Of a stretch of DNA of 64,000 bases, positions 17,688-27,107 are shown one piece after another. Made by a program: the position numbers and the translations under genes. Position 1 is the stretch's first letter. Each line of letters opens with the position of its first letter. The stretch comes from DATHZQ01 sp963823505 (GTDB lineage: Bacteria > Actinomycetota > Acidimicrobiia > Spongiisociales > UBA5794): positions 174,796 to 238,795 of the forward strand of contig CAWGLY010000001.1 of the NCBI GenBank assembly GCA_963823505.1, read 5' to 3'. Under the pieces are notes generated by a model. It saw only the letters and a program-made list of their open reading frames with translations. It was not told where the DNA came from and ran no database searches.

Positions 17688-18230
17688 ATGTACCAAGTTG
17701 ACGAGCGCAGGCGCCGGTTCGAATCGCTGGTCGCCGAGGTCCACGACCCCCTCACGAGATATCTCCGTCGGCGGTCCACCTTTGCCGACGCCGACGATGT
17801 TCTCTCCGAAGTCCTGCTGACCGTATGGACGCGGCTCGACGACGTGCCCGCCGGCGCCGAGCTGCCCTGGAGCTACGGCGTAGCCCGGCGAGCGCTGGCC
17901 AACCACCGACGCGGCGAGCAGCGCCGGCTGCAACTCGTCAGACGAATCGAAGCCCAGCCCCCAGTGACATACGACCCGCTCGGCGCCGAGGGAAACCCCG
18001 ATCTGGCGGCCGCCCTCGCCAGCCTCAACGACTCCGAAAGAGAAGTCATTGCTCTATGGGCCTGGGAGGGTCTCGAGCCGCGTGAGATCGCAGCCGTGCT
18101 CGGCACCACCCCCAACGCGGTGAGCCTGCGTCTCGGGCGCGCCAAGAAGAAGGTTTCCGAAAGACTCCGACAGAATCAGCCACATGCCGGACACATCGAT
18201 ACTGAACACATCGGAGCGCAAACAGCATGA
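17688..18230 (+). CDS. ECF RNA polymerase sigma factor, copy 1
   Basis: 180 residues from the ATG at 17688 (a TTG at 17673 would overlap the -10 element). Sigma2 region: RFESLVAEVHDPLTRYLRRR, FADADDVLSEVLLTVWTRL; sigma4 region: ALASLNDSEREVIALWAWEG, LEPREIAAVLGTTPNAVSLR as the helix-turn-helix. Region 1.1 and 3 are absent, as in ECF sigmas. The stop overlaps the anti-sigma start as ATGA, so the two are translationally coupled. A second nearly identical pair lies 8.2 kb away; Glu versus Asp in DVLS(E/D)VL and Thr versus Ala near residue 91 are among the few differences. Confidence 0.9.
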   Translation: MYQVDERRRRFESLVAEVHDPLTRYLRRRSTFADADDVLSEVLLTVWTRLDDVPAGAELPWSYGVARRALANHRRGEQRRLQLVRRIEAQPPVTYDPLGAEGNPDLAAALASLNDSEREVIALWAWEGLEPREIAAVLGTTPNAVSLRLGRAKKKVSERLRQNQPHAGHIDTEHIGAQTA

Positions 18231-18820
18231 ATGACGGACTGCGAGATCAGATCCGCCAGCTGGACCCAGTGCATCCGGGTGTTCCAAGTACCCACCCTTC
18301 ACACGAACTCATGGAGGAGATAATGAACGAACACAACAACAACAAGGCACCAGCTCGCAACCGCTGGTATGCCGTTGCCGGCGCCGCCGCCGTAGTCGTC
18401 GGGCTGGCATTCACCATCCCGGCCCTGAGCGCCGATACGTCGCCGACCACCACCATCGCCGCAGCCCCTGCCCTGCAGCTGTCGCTCGGCGAAACCGGCG
18501 GTGGAACCAGCATGACCTCCTGCATCATGTTCGACACTGCGATCCTGGCCGACATGCCGGTCGCCTTCGAGGGCACCGTGACCGCGGTCGACGGCGACAA
18601 GGTGACCTTGGACGTCGACCACTGGTACGTCGGCGGCGACGCCAGCACCGTCGAGCTGTCGGCTCCCGACGGGCTGCAGGCACTGATCGGTGGGGTCGAG
18701 TTTGTCACCGACGGTCAGTACCTGATCACCGCCACAGACGGCGTCGTCAACTACTGCGGATACAGCGGCGAGTCAACCACCGAATACCGCGCCGCCTTCG
18801 ACGAGGCCTTCGGCGCCTGA
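18227..18820 (+). CDS. membrane anti-sigma-like partner, copy 1
   Basis: 197 residues; ATGA overlap with the sigma gene. N-terminal cytosolic part of about 45 residues (DQIRQLDPVHPGVPS, HELMEEIMNE), one transmembrane helix (YAVAGAAAVVVGLAFTIPAL, about 48-67), then an extracytoplasmic domain of about 125 residues with Cys in TSCIMFDTA and NYCGYSGES. Position and topology fit an anti-sigma factor or the regulator of the sigma, although there is no zinc-binding HxxxCxxC motif. A strong internal AGGAG-ATA-ATG at residue 33 could be a secondary start but would lose the conserved LMEEIM segment. Confidence 0.75.
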   Translation: MNDGLRDQIRQLDPVHPGVPSTHPSHELMEEIMNEHNNNKAPARNRWYAVAGAAAVVVGLAFTIPALSADTSPTTTIAAAPALQLSLGETGGGTSMTSCIMFDTAILADMPVAFEGTVTAVDGDKVTLDVDHWYVGGDASTVELSAPDGLQALIGGVEFVTDGQYLITATDGVVNYCGYSGESTTEYRAAFDEAFGA

Positions 18821-18843
18821 GCCGAGCCGATCGGACAGAGAAG

Positions 18844-18870
18844 CGGGGCATGTCCCACGGCGTGCCCCCG
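18844..18870 (+). terminator. candidate terminator after anti-sigma copy 1
   Basis: Inverted repeat CGGGGCA / TGCCCCCG with a 12-base loop, 23 bases after the stop. In the second copy the stem is perfect (eight pairs). Confidence 0.55.
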
Positions 18871-18950
18871 CCGTCGTTTGCCCTCGGGTTTCCTCCGCTG
18901 CCGCCACACTGCAACTCGGGTAGCCGCAGGTCCACACGGCGCTTGTTGTT

Positions 18951-19586
18951 TTCCTCGGTCGTCCATCACGGCTCCTCTCAATGAGAGCCCGATGTAACCA
19001 ACCTCCGTCAGTTCTATACGGTTCCGGTGGCGGGTCACGTCCCGACATTCTGCGGCGTGCCCCGGCCGCCCCCCAGGCCGATCCCGCCAGATTGGCCCGC
19101 GGCGCCCCGCTGAACCATGACGACGGCCCCCTGCGCTTGGCGCGCCACCGGGTCGTCAGCCAGTACGTGACCTCGGCGACGACGGTGGCCGCGGATTTCT
19201 CCAGCACCTGCACGAGGTGAGTACCGGGCTCGCACCCGCCGAGAAGCACCACGCTCGGCTCATGGGGTGTGTGCTTGGGCCCCCGAGCCAGGGATGCGAC
19301 TCCGCCGGCGAGGCCGGAAACAACGACACACTCTCAGTCATCGATCGTGGTCCCGCATGGGCACCGCAGTCTTCGCCCCCGGCCGCACCTTGATCCGCCT
19401 CTGCCCGTTCAAGTACTGGAACCGTCGGGTCGAGGCTCAGCGTTCGCCGGGATAGGCCCATGCCTGCTACCCCTGACTGAACGCCACGCCGTACGCTGAG
19501 CTACGCGAGCAGTGAATTTTGGAAGTAGTCACGGGACTGGCGCAGAGCGGCTGCCGATCGGGATTCCCAATCACTGCCCGGCATCA
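18951..19586. other. no gene recognised
   Basis: About 640 bases between the first sigma cassette and an IS630 fragment. Minus-strand frames (for example a peptide beginning MVLLGGCEPGTHLVQVL) are open but show no family I can name. Probably decayed mobile-element sequence. Confidence 0.4.
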
Positions 19587-19784
19587 GTTGTCTTGGCGAC
19601 GGTATGCAGCCTCAGACAACAACGTTGCCCCCGTGGCACACGCCAACACGATCCGGCACCGCAACGCCAACGCCTGCGACGACGAATGCCGCCGCGCCCA
19701 CCGCTGCAGCGTTTCCCGCTCCTCATCAGACAGCTCGACCAACACCGTGGGACGACCCGGACGCGCCACAACAACTCCTCTCAT
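19587..19784 (-). pseudogene. IS630-family transposase, N-terminal fragment
   Basis: Reads ARPGRPTVLVELSDEERETL then RWARRHSSSQALALRCRIVL ACATGAT, the helix-turn-helix start of IS630-type transposases, after which similarity stops and the frame becomes unrelated. Only about 50 codons remain. The sequence CTAGGACACTGCT at 19858-19870 resembles the MITE terminus and may be an element end. Remnant only. Confidence 0.65.
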
Positions 19785-19907
19785 CGCGGTTCTACCCGAC
19801 AGACGCGACCACCCCCAGACCAGTTCCACCATTCTTCAACCAAACAACCGGACAGGACACTAGGACACTGCTTCTGCCCGGTCTTGAATGGTCGGTCAGG
19901 AGGCGGC

Positions 19908-21068
19908 ATGGCGGCGAAGGTCTCACTTGGGATTATCGGGTTGGGAACGATTGCGCAGACGCAGCACCTTCCCAACATCTCCGAACTGGACGATCGGTAT
20001 CGGATCACGGCCGTTGCGGACATCTCCCCTAGGCTCGTTGCTGCCATCGCCGCTGAAATGCCCTGGGATGTAGCCACCTCGCGGGACTGGCGCGATATCT
20101 GTGCGAACGCCGACGTTGACGCCGTCCTTCTTCTCACCCCGGGCGGTCACGAGGTGATGACCGAAGCCGCGCTGGTGGCCGACAAGCACGTGTTTGCCGA
20201 GAAGCCGCTGTGTCTCACGGTTGCCGCGGCTACCCGGCTCAACGCGTTGGCCCGCGACCGCGGCCTGGTGCTCCAGGTGGGCTACATGAAGCCCTATGAG
20301 TCGGCACTCGACGAGTTGGGCCGCCGTCTGGGCGACATCGGCGACCGGCGCCTCGTTCGCCACACCGTCTACCACCCCGAGCGGGAGCCTCAACTTGCCC
20401 ACACGACGGTGCTGAGCTTCGACGATATCGATGCCGGCGCTCTTGGCGGGGTGGCGCAGCACGCCGAGACCCGGACCGTTGAGGCCATTGGCGAGCCGCC
20501 TCAGCAGTGGGGGCGGCTGTATCGCAGTGTCATGCAAGGTTCTCTCATTCACACCGTGTCGTTGATTCGATTGATTTTCGGAGAACTGCCCGCGATCTCG
20601 GGGAGCCGGCTGTGGCCGGCGGCTCAGTTTGGACCGGACGTTGGTTTCGGGCCCGAGAACACCGATCCTCCGAGCGTGCAGGTCACCGGCACGCTGGGGG
20701 ATAGGACCCGGGTCGAGATGAACTGGCTGTGGCTGCCCAACTATCCGGCCTATCGCGAGGTACTCGAGATCGTCGGCACCGCGGGATCCATGGACCTCGA
20801 CCTGCCGCCACCGTACGTGCGGGAGCGTGCGGCGGAGCTCACGGTCCGCTCCGTCGACGGTGTTGATCAACACGGCGGCGGAACGGACTCTGCGTTCGTC
20901 CATGAATTGGTCGCCTTTCACGCCGCAATCACCGATGGCACGGTCCTCGACGACGCCCTGGGCGCCGCCGCCGATACCGCATGGCTCCAGGAGGCATTGG
21001 CGGCGATGACAGCAGCCGACGGCGTCGTTCTCGGCGGCGAGGTCGAAGAGCGGCGCCGCGCTGGTTGA
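19908..21068 (+). CDS. Gfo/Idh/MocA family oxidoreductase
   Basis: 386 residues. The ATG at 19908 has CAGGAGG six bases upstream. N-terminal Rossmann fold with GIIGLGTIAQTQHLPNI (NAD(P) binding), VADISPR, then the diagnostic EKPL motif in VFAEKPLCLT (about residue 98) and GYMKPYESAL in the place of the usual GY.rRf. The C-terminal half is the substrate-binding alpha/beta domain. Members oxidise or reduce sugars and related polyols with NAD(P); the substrate here is unknown. It lies between the two sigma cassettes and may have been copied in with them. Confidence 0.88.
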   Translation: MAAKVSLGIIGLGTIAQTQHLPNISELDDRYRITAVADISPRLVAAIAAEMPWDVATSRDWRDICANADVDAVLLLTPGGHEVMTEAALVADKHVFAEKPLCLTVAAATRLNALARDRGLVLQVGYMKPYESALDELGRRLGDIGDRRLVRHTVYHPEREPQLAHTTVLSFDDIDAGALGGVAQHAETRTVEAIGEPPQQWGRLYRSVMQGSLIHTVSLIRLIFGELPAISGSRLWPAAQFGPDVGFGPENTDPPSVQVTGTLGDRTRVEMNWLWLPNYPAYREVLEIVGTAGSMDLDLPPPYVRERAAELTVRSVDGVDQHGGGTDSAFVHELVAFHAAITDGTVLDDALGAAADTAWLQEALAAMTAADGVVLGGEVEERRRAG

Positions 21069-21344
21069 GGCCGAGCCGGCGGGCCACCGTGACCTCAAGG
21101 GCGTCCAGCATCCGATTTCGCTCTATCGCATCACCCAGGAAGCGCCGGTCACATAGCGCCGGCCGCAGTGAGGTGGTCGGCCCCCGACTCCCAACGCGTT
21201 CGACCGCCGCTCGCTACCGACCGCTGAGCATGAGCAGGCTGCCGGCGATCGTTGCGGCCGGGCCGATTCGGATGGTGTCGAAAACGCCGGGGCGAGCTGA
21301 AGCGGCAGAGACCGCCTCGTCGAATCGCTGAGTAGATTGGTGGA

Positions 21345-24300
21345 ATGCGACGACTGGTTCCGGATTTCGTCCTCCAGCGTTGCTCCGAAGGGGAGAGCGG
21401 CGGCCTGCTCACTGCAACCGTGCTGTCCGTCGACGTCGTTGGATTCTCCACCATCACAGATCGCCTCTCCATCCATGGCCAGGCGGGCGCTGAGGCGATG
21501 GCGACGCTGATGCGTAGGGTGTTCTCGGGACTCATCGATGCGGTGCATAGCAACGGCGGGTTCGTCGTCGGGTTCGCCGGCGACGCCTTGACCGCCGTGT
21601 TCGCCAACGAGCTCATTCGCGACGGCGCCAGGCGGGCAGTAGCCGCCGCTGCGACGATGAGCGAGATGTCGGGGTCGGTCGAGACGACGCCCCTTGGTGA
21701 GTTCGCCGTCGACGTCAGGATCGGAGGAGGGCGGGGCGAGGTCGCCTGGGGGATCGCACTGGCCGACGATCTCACCCGCGCTGCGTACTTCTTCCATGGG
21801 TCGGCGGTGGACGATGCAGCTGCGCTCCAGCAGATGGCTGAGTCGGGCAGCACGCTCGTCACGGCTGCCGTCGTCGATCCCCTCGGACCGGCGGTATCCA
21901 CGGCGAGGATGGGCGACCACCTGATCCTCGAGCGCGGTCCGCTGGGTGTCGCCCCGCTCGACCCGGTACCTGCACCCACTGATTCCCTCGACGTGCTGCG
22001 CCTGTTCGTCCCGGACGAGGTCATATTCCACGACGCGAGCGGCGAGTTTCGACACGTCGTCAACGTGTTCATCCGAGTGCCCACCGTGCGGACCGATACC
22101 CAGCTGGCGATGCTGTTGCGCACGGTGTTCTCCCTCCAGGCCCGACATGGGGGCCTCTTCGGCAGGCTCGATTTCGGCGACAAGGGAGCCGTGCTCATGC
22201 TGTTCTGGGGCGCACCCATCGCCCACGAGAACGACGTGATGATGGCCTTGGACTTCGTGGTCGACCTCCAAGCGGAATCCGAGGTGTCGCTGGAGGCCGG
22301 GATTGGGTACGGGCTGGTTCACGCCGGCTTCATCGGGAACGAGTCCCGGGACGAATACACGTGCTACGGGCCACCGACGAACCTCGCGGCCCGATTGATG
22401 ACTGAAGCCCCACGGGGCGAGACCTGGGTCGACGAAGCGATCGCACAGAAGGCCGAAGCCGGATTTGAGCTCGACCTCGTGGGCGACAGGACACTCAAGG
22501 GCTTCACCGATCCCATCCGCATCTTCGCCCTCGGCGAACGCCGGCTCCCTGGCGAAACGCGATTCGACGGCACGTTCGTCGGACGCAGCAACGAGATGCA
22601 ACAACTCGACTCGTTCGTGCGCTCTAGCTTCGACGCCGGCAGTCCAGGAGTCGCGCTCGTGCGGGGCGACGCTGGAATCGGCAAGAGCCGGTTGGTCCAC
22701 GAGATCGTCGCTCGCCGCTGCAACGACCCGAGCGGCGAATGCACCGTCGCCGTGTGCCAGTCCGACGAGACGGTACGAGACTCACTCAATCCATTCCGGT
22801 ACTGGCTCCGCCGCCGCTTCGATCAAGGAGAACATCAGTCACCGGCGCGCAACAAGCGAGCCTTCTCCGCCATCCTGGACGAGCTCATCCTCACCACGGG
22901 CGACCCTGGACTCGCCGCCGAGTTGGATAGAACGAGATCATTCCTCGGTGCTCTCGTTGGGCTGAGCTGGCGCGATTCGCTCTTCGAGGAGCTCACCGGC
23001 GAGGCTCGGAGAGAGAACACCTTCATTTCGCTCATCTCACTGCTCCGCGCCGAGGCCCAGAAGCGTCCCCTCGTCCTGGTTCTGGAAGACGTCCACTGGC
23101 TGGATGACGACTCTCGCGCCTTCCTACCCGAGTTGCTCCGAGCAATGGAGACAGGGTCGGCTCCCGTGGCGGTTCTGGCAACCAGCCGGCCCCGGGCAAG
23201 CGCGCTGCCGGGCGTGAACACGAGCCTCACGATCAATCTCGAGGTCCTGACGCTCGAGAACATCGCAGAGATGGCCGAGCGCCAGCTGGGGGGTCCGATC
23301 TCGCGCGAGCTGGCCGAGCTGCTGGTCGACCGGGCCGGGGGCAACCCGTTCTTCGCAGAGGAGTTGCTGCGATTCCTGCGCGCCTCGGAGGCCCTCGCGC
23401 AGCACAATGGAAACTGGGGTCCCGTGCGTGGCGTGAGCTCGGCGGACGTGCCCGCAGACATCCGGACGGTGCTCGTGGCCCGATTCGATGCTCTCGAGCG
23501 ACCCGTGAGCGATGTCGTGATGGCAGGCGCGGTCCTAGGGAGGGAAGGCCACGCCGACGTCGTAGCGCACATGATGGGTGCCGAGTCGGTCGACGAGCAG
23601 ATCGCAGAAGCCGAGGCGGCCGGGATCTGGACGACATTGCCGAACCGCCACTTCCTGTTCCGTCACGCGCTCGTCCGTGATGCCGCCTATCAGATGCAAT
23701 CGATGGCACGTCGCACCGCAATGCACGAGCAGGCGCTGATGGCACTCGAATCGTTCCACGCTGCCGATGCCGCGCCGCCACATGGCGAGCTGGGATTCCA
23801 TGCGGAGCGCGCCGGCAGGATCGACGAGGCACGTCACCACCACCACCTCGCCGGAGACGCCGCCGCCGAGCGATTCTCCAACGAGCAGGCCGCGATGCAT
23901 TACACCCGCGCACTCGAACTCACGTCCGAGGATGCAGCCGAGGAGCGCTATGTGCTATTGCTGGGCAGGGAGCATGCGTACTCCGACCTCGGCCTCCGTG
24001 AGCAACAACACCGCGATCTCGACGAGCTCGCCGACCTAGCCGGTCGGTCGTCGGACGAGGGTGCTGCACCGGATATCGCCCTACGCCGGTGCGAGTACCT
24101 CCTGGCGGTCGGCGACTACGACGCCGCGTTCGAAGCCGGTGAGCGGGCCGTGCGCCTGGCCTCGGTGCTCGACGACCCACGGCGCCTGGCGGCGGCGCAC
24201 GCAACGCTCGGCCGCCATTACTTCCGCTCGAATCACGGGCTCGAGGTCGACCGACATCTCGAGGCTGCCATGGAGCTGGCGCGCCGCCATGGGCTCGACG

Positions 24301-25358
24301 ACATCGAAGCCGATGTCCACGTCGCTGCCGGAATCGCGGCATCGGAACGCGACCGCTACGACGAAGCCCGCCATCACTTCGCGAACGGCCTCGAAGGTGC
24401 CCGCCGTGCCCGCGATCGCCGGGTCGAAGCCTGGGCCCTGAACGCCCTCGGACTCCTCCACTTGAACCGAGACGAATTCGAGCAGGCTCGTGGGTATCTC
24501 CGGCAAGCGCTGGCCATCAGGCGCGAGATCGGATACCGGCTCGGCGAGGCAGGTGCTTTGACCAATCTGGCCATCGTTGCGGAGGTGCAGGGTCGCCTTG
24601 CCGAGGCAATCCGGGACCACGAGCAAGCCATGCACATCGCCATCGAGATCGGAGATGGCTACAACGAAGCCTGGGCACGTAACAACCTGGGGCTCATTGC
24701 CGCGTCCCTCGGGCGTTTCGACGCTGCGGCGGATGCCTACCGGAGAGCACTCGCGATTGGAGAAGACCTCGGCGACACGCGAATCCAGGGCGACGTGCTG
24801 GCCAACATGAGCCTCATGGCACACCAGATGGGCAACGATGCCGAAGCGTTGGATCTGGCGCGGAGCGCCGGCGCTCACGCTTCTGCGTTCGGCGCTCGGG
24901 AGATGCTGGCCGAGGCGAACACGAACGAGGGACATGCGCTGGCGGGCCTCGGTCATCTCGACGATGCCGAGCTGGCCTACCGCCGGGGGCTGGCCATTCG
25001 AGAGGAGGTCGGTCAGGCGACGAAGGCCGTCGAGACGGTGGCAGGACTCGCGAGAGTCCATCTCGCCAGGGGAGACGTGGAAGCGGCGAGCGCCTTGGTC
25101 GAGCCACTGATCGCCCGGCTCGATGCCGGAGCACTTTCGGGCACGTTCGAACCGATGCGGGTCTATCTCACGTTCATCGACGTGTTGCGCGCCGCACGTG
25201 ACCCGCGTGCGGATGCGCTCGAGACGCGCGCGCATGAAGAGCTCATGCGTCACGCCGACAGGATCGGAGGCGATGAGCTCCGCGCCTCGTATCTGGAGAA
25301 CGTGGCTGCTCACCGTGCGCTGGCAGCGCGCCACGCCGCGACTCAACAGGCCGAATAG
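21345..25358 (+). CDS. two-domain class III cyclase-ATPase-TPR protein (soluble-AC-like)
   Basis: 1337 residues. Domain 1 (about 20-185) keeps both metal Asp residues (LSVDVVGFS, D30; GFAGDALTAVF, D80) but lacks the Asn/Arg pair. Domain 2 (about 235-395) lacks the first Asp but has FGDKGAVLMLFWGAP (K280) and YGPPTNLAARLM (N346, R350). Together they would make one complete active site, as in C1/C2 of mammalian soluble adenylyl cyclase. A STAND ATPase follows (FVGRSNEM, P-loop GDAGIGKS at 441-448, LVLEDVHWLDDD), then about 550 residues of TPR repeats (for example EAWALNALGLLHLNRDEFEQ). Likely an ATP-driven sensor making cAMP or cGMP. Single gene; no strong ribosome site. Confidence 0.85.
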   Translation: MRRLVPDFVLQRCSEGESGGLLTATVLSVDVVGFSTITDRLSIHGQAGAEAMATLMRRVFSGLIDAVHSNGGFVVGFAGDALTAVFANELIRDGARRAVAAAATMSEMSGSVETTPLGEFAVDVRIGGGRGEVAWGIALADDLTRAAYFFHGSAVDDAAALQQMAESGSTLVTAAVVDPLGPAVSTARMGDHLILERGPLGVAPLDPVPAPTDSLDVLRLFVPDEVIFHDASGEFRHVVNVFIRVPTVRTDTQLAMLLRTVFSLQARHGGLFGRLDFGDKGAVLMLFWGAPIAHENDVMMALDFVVDLQAESEVSLEAGIGYGLVHAGFIGNESRDEYTCYGPPTNLAARLMTEAPRGETWVDEAIAQKAEAGFELDLVGDRTLKGFTDPIRIFALGERRLPGETRFDGTFVGRSNEMQQLDSFVRSSFDAGSPGVALVRGDAGIGKSRLVHEIVARRCNDPSGECTVAVCQSDETVRDSLNPFRYWLRRRFDQGEHQSPARNKRAFSAILDELILTTGDPGLAAELDRTRSFLGALVGLSWRDSLFEELTGEARRENTFISLISLLRAEAQKRPLVLVLEDVHWLDDDSRAFLPELLRAMETGSAPVAVLATSRPRASALPGVNTSLTINLEVLTLENIAEMAERQLGGPISRELAELLVDRAGGNPFFAEELLRFLRASEALAQHNGNWGPVRGVSSADVPADIRTVLVARFDALERPVSDVVMAGAVLGREGHADVVAHMMGAESVDEQIAEAEAAGIWTTLPNRHFLFRHALVRDAAYQMQSMARRTAMHEQALMALESFHAADAAPPHGELGFHAERAGRIDEARHHHHLAGDAAAERFSNEQAAMHYTRALELTSEDAAEERYVLLLGREHAYSDLGLREQQHRDLDELADLAGRSSDEGAAPDIALRRCEYLLAVGDYDAAFEAGERAVRLASVLDDPRRLAAAHATLGRHYFRSNHGLEVDRHLEAAMELARRHGLDDIEADVHVAAGIAASERDRYDEARHHFANGLEGARRARDRRVEAWALNALGLLHLNRDEFEQARGYLRQALAIRREIGYRLGEAGALTNLAIVAEVQGRLAEAIRDHEQAMHIAIEIGDGYNEAWARNNLGLIAASLGRFDAAADAYRRALAIGEDLGDTRIQGDVLANMSLMAHQMGNDAEALDLARSAGAHASAFGAREMLAEANTNEGHALAGLGHLDDAELAYRRGLAIREEVGQATKAVETVAGLARVHLARGDVEAASALVEPLIARLDAGALSGTFEPMRVYLTFIDVLRAARDPRADALETRAHEELMRHADRIGGDELRASYLENVAAHRALAARHAATQQAE

Positions 25359-25494
25359 TGTCGAATCGGCGCCGAGATCGCTCACCATTGCGAGGATGCC
25401 CTGGGCAGCGCCTACCCGCGCTCGTCGCGCAGCTCGCCGCGGCGAAGAAGCAATCGCTGCACGATCGAACCTGAGGGTCGCCGTGAGATCCATG

Positions 25495-25792
25495 TCAGGT
25501 GGGTCGAGGTAGAGGCCACACACGTCGGCGGCCTTCTCCCAGAACTTGGGGTCCCGGGAGGTGAGCCACGACCGCACCCGGTGGGGCTTGAGATCCAGAT
25601 CATCGAGGATGCGCCGGACCTGGGAGCGGGAGATACCCACCTCGCCGGCGAGGGACTCGGCCACCTGGCGCCCCGACCAGTGGCTGGCGGGGTCGGGGGG
25701 CTCCTCAGTGACCGTCTTGATGATCTTGAGGCGGTCGTCGTGTCCATAGACCGGCCGCCGGCCCGACCGAGGCCGGTCCTCGAGACCGACTG
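25495..25792 (-). pseudogene. IS630-family transposase, internal fragment
   Basis: About 100 codons: GLEDRPRSGRRPVYG, THWSG-type HWSGRQVAESLAGEVG, ISRSQVRRILDDLDLKPHRV, DPKFWEKAADVCGLYLDPPD. This is the second helix-turn-helix and linker region of an IS630 transposase that ends just before the DDE catalytic part. Its upstream end abuts the left edge of sigma-cassette copy 2, implying that the cassette boundary cut the element. It does not join the N-terminal fragment at 19.7 kb in a simple way, since that lies on the wrong side. Confidence 0.7.
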
Positions 25793-25823
25793 CGAAATGT
25801 CGTGGAGCAACCGGCAATCTGCA

Positions 25824-25849
25824 GGAACCCGATTCCACGCTGTTGCGTC
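25824..25849 (+). promoter_or_regulatory. ECF-type promoter, copy 2
   Basis: GGAACC (25824-25829), 16-base spacer, CGTC (25846-25849), ATG at 25858. The spacer carries substitutions relative to copy 1 (GATTCCACGC versus GACTCGACGC) while both hexamer-like elements are unchanged, which supports function. Confidence 0.65.
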
Positions 25850-25857
25850 TCAGTCCT

Positions 25858-26400
25858 ATGTACCAAGTTGACGAGCGCAGGCGCCGGTTCGAATCGCTGG
25901 TCGCCGAGGTCCACGACCCCCTCACGAGATATCTCCGTCGGCGGTCCACCTTTGCCGACGCCGACGATGTTCTCTCCGATGTCCTGCTGACCGTATGGAC
26001 GCGGCTCGACGACGTGCCCGCCGGCGCCGAGCTGCCCTGGAGCTACGGCGTAGCCCGGCGAGCGCTGGCCAACCACCGACGCGGCGAGCAGCGCCGGCTG
26101 CAACTCGTCAGACGAATCGAAGCCCAGCCCCCAGTGGCATACGACCCGCTCGGCGCCGAGGGAAACCCCGATCTGGCGGCCGCCCTCGCCAGCCTCAACG
26201 ACTCCGAAAGAGAAGTCATTGCTCTATGGGCCTGGGAGGGTCTCGAGCCGCGTGAGATCGCAGCCGTGCTCGGCACCACCCCGAACGCGGTGAGCCTGCG
26301 TCTCGGGCGCGCCAAGAAGAAGGTTTCCGAAAGACTCCGACAGAATCAGCCACATGCCGGACACATCGATACTGAACACATCGGAGCGCAAACAGCATGA
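25858..26400 (+). CDS. ECF RNA polymerase sigma factor, copy 2
   Basis: 180 residues, differing from copy 1 in very few positions (DVLSDVL, QPPVAYDPLG). Both sigma2 and sigma4 regions are intact, so both copies could be active and, with identical promoter elements, could cross-activate each other. Coupled to its anti-sigma gene by ATGA. Confidence 0.9.
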   Translation: MYQVDERRRRFESLVAEVHDPLTRYLRRRSTFADADDVLSDVLLTVWTRLDDVPAGAELPWSYGVARRALANHRRGEQRRLQLVRRIEAQPPVAYDPLGAEGNPDLAAALASLNDSEREVIALWAWEGLEPREIAAVLGTTPNAVSLRLGRAKKKVSERLRQNQPHAGHIDTEHIGAQTA

Positions 26401-26990
26401 ATGACGAACTGCGAAATCAGATCCGCCAGCTGGACCCAGTGCATCCGGGTGTTCCAAGTACCCACCCTTCACAGGAACTCATGGAGGAGATAATGAACGA
26501 ACACAACAACAACAAGGCACCAGCTCGCAGCCGCTGGTATGCCGTTGCCGGCGCCGCCGCCGTAGTCGTCGGGCTCGCATTCACCATCCCGGCCCTGAGC
26601 GCCGATACGTCGCCGACCACCACCATCGCCGCGGCCCCTGCCCTGCAGTTGTCGCTCGGCGAAGCCGGCGGCGGAACCAGCATGACCTCCTGCATCATGT
26701 TCGACACTGCGATCCTGGCCGACATGCCGGTCGCCTTCGAGGGCACCGTGACCGCGGTCGACGGCGACAACGTGACCTTGGAAGTCGACCACTGGTACGT
26801 CGGCGGCGACGCCAGCACCGTCGAGCTGTCGGCTCCCGACGGGCTGCAGGCACTGATCGGTGGGGTCGAGTTTGTCACCGACGGTCAGTACCTGATCACC
26901 GCCACAGACGGCGTCGTCAACTACTGCGGATACAGCGGCGAGTCAACCACCGAGTACCGCGCCGCCTTCGACGAGGCCTTCGGCGCCTGA
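26397..26990 (+). CDS. membrane anti-sigma-like partner, copy 2
   Basis: 197 residues, same topology as copy 1: short cytosolic N-terminus, one membrane helix at about 48-67, Cys-containing outer domain. Differences are scattered (MNDELRN, PSQELMEE, DGDNVTLEVDHW), mostly conservative, and the frame is preserved, indicating that the duplicate has been kept under selection or is recent. Confidence 0.75.
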   Translation: MNDELRNQIRQLDPVHPGVPSTHPSQELMEEIMNEHNNNKAPARSRWYAVAGAAAVVVGLAFTIPALSADTSPTTTIAAAPALQLSLGEAGGGTSMTSCIMFDTAILADMPVAFEGTVTAVDGDNVTLEVDHWYVGGDASTVELSAPDGLQALIGGVEFVTDGQYLITATDGVVNYCGYSGESTTEYRAAFDEAFGA

Positions 26991-27013
26991 GCTGAGCCGA
27001 TCGGACAGAGAAG

Positions 27014-27041
27014 CGGGGGCATGTCACACGGCGTGCCCCCG
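27014..27041 (+). terminator. terminator hairpin after anti-sigma copy 2
   Basis: Perfect eight-pair stem CGGGGGCA / TGCCCCCG with a 12-base loop, 23 bases downstream of the stop. Confidence 0.6.
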
Positions 27042-27107
27042 CCGTCGTTTGCCCTCGGGTTTCCTCCGCTGCCGGCACACTGCAACTCGGGTAGCCGCAG
27101 GTCCACA

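Larger units (their letters stand above)
17621..18950. repeat. 1.33-kb direct repeat, copy 1 (ECF sigma/anti-sigma cassette)
   Basis: Nearly identical to 25793-27121 (a handful of substitutions and one or two single-base indels by eye). Each copy holds promoter, ECF sigma gene, anti-sigma gene and terminator. Left edge CGAAATGTCGTG, right edge GCTTGTTGTT. The copies are in direct orientation and enclose about 6.8 kb. Confidence 0.9.

Noticed and set aside
18323..18820. Alternative internal start of the anti-sigma gene with a strong AGGAG
   Set aside because: It would remove the conserved N-terminal segment and the ATGA coupling to the sigma gene, both preserved in two copies.
21123..22700. 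525-codon minus-strand frame
   Set aside because: Antisense of the two-domain cyclase; no recognisable motif.
24081..25949. 622-codon minus-strand frame
   Set aside because: Only about 100 codons near its start match an IS630 transposase; the rest is antisense to the cyclase-ATPase gene.
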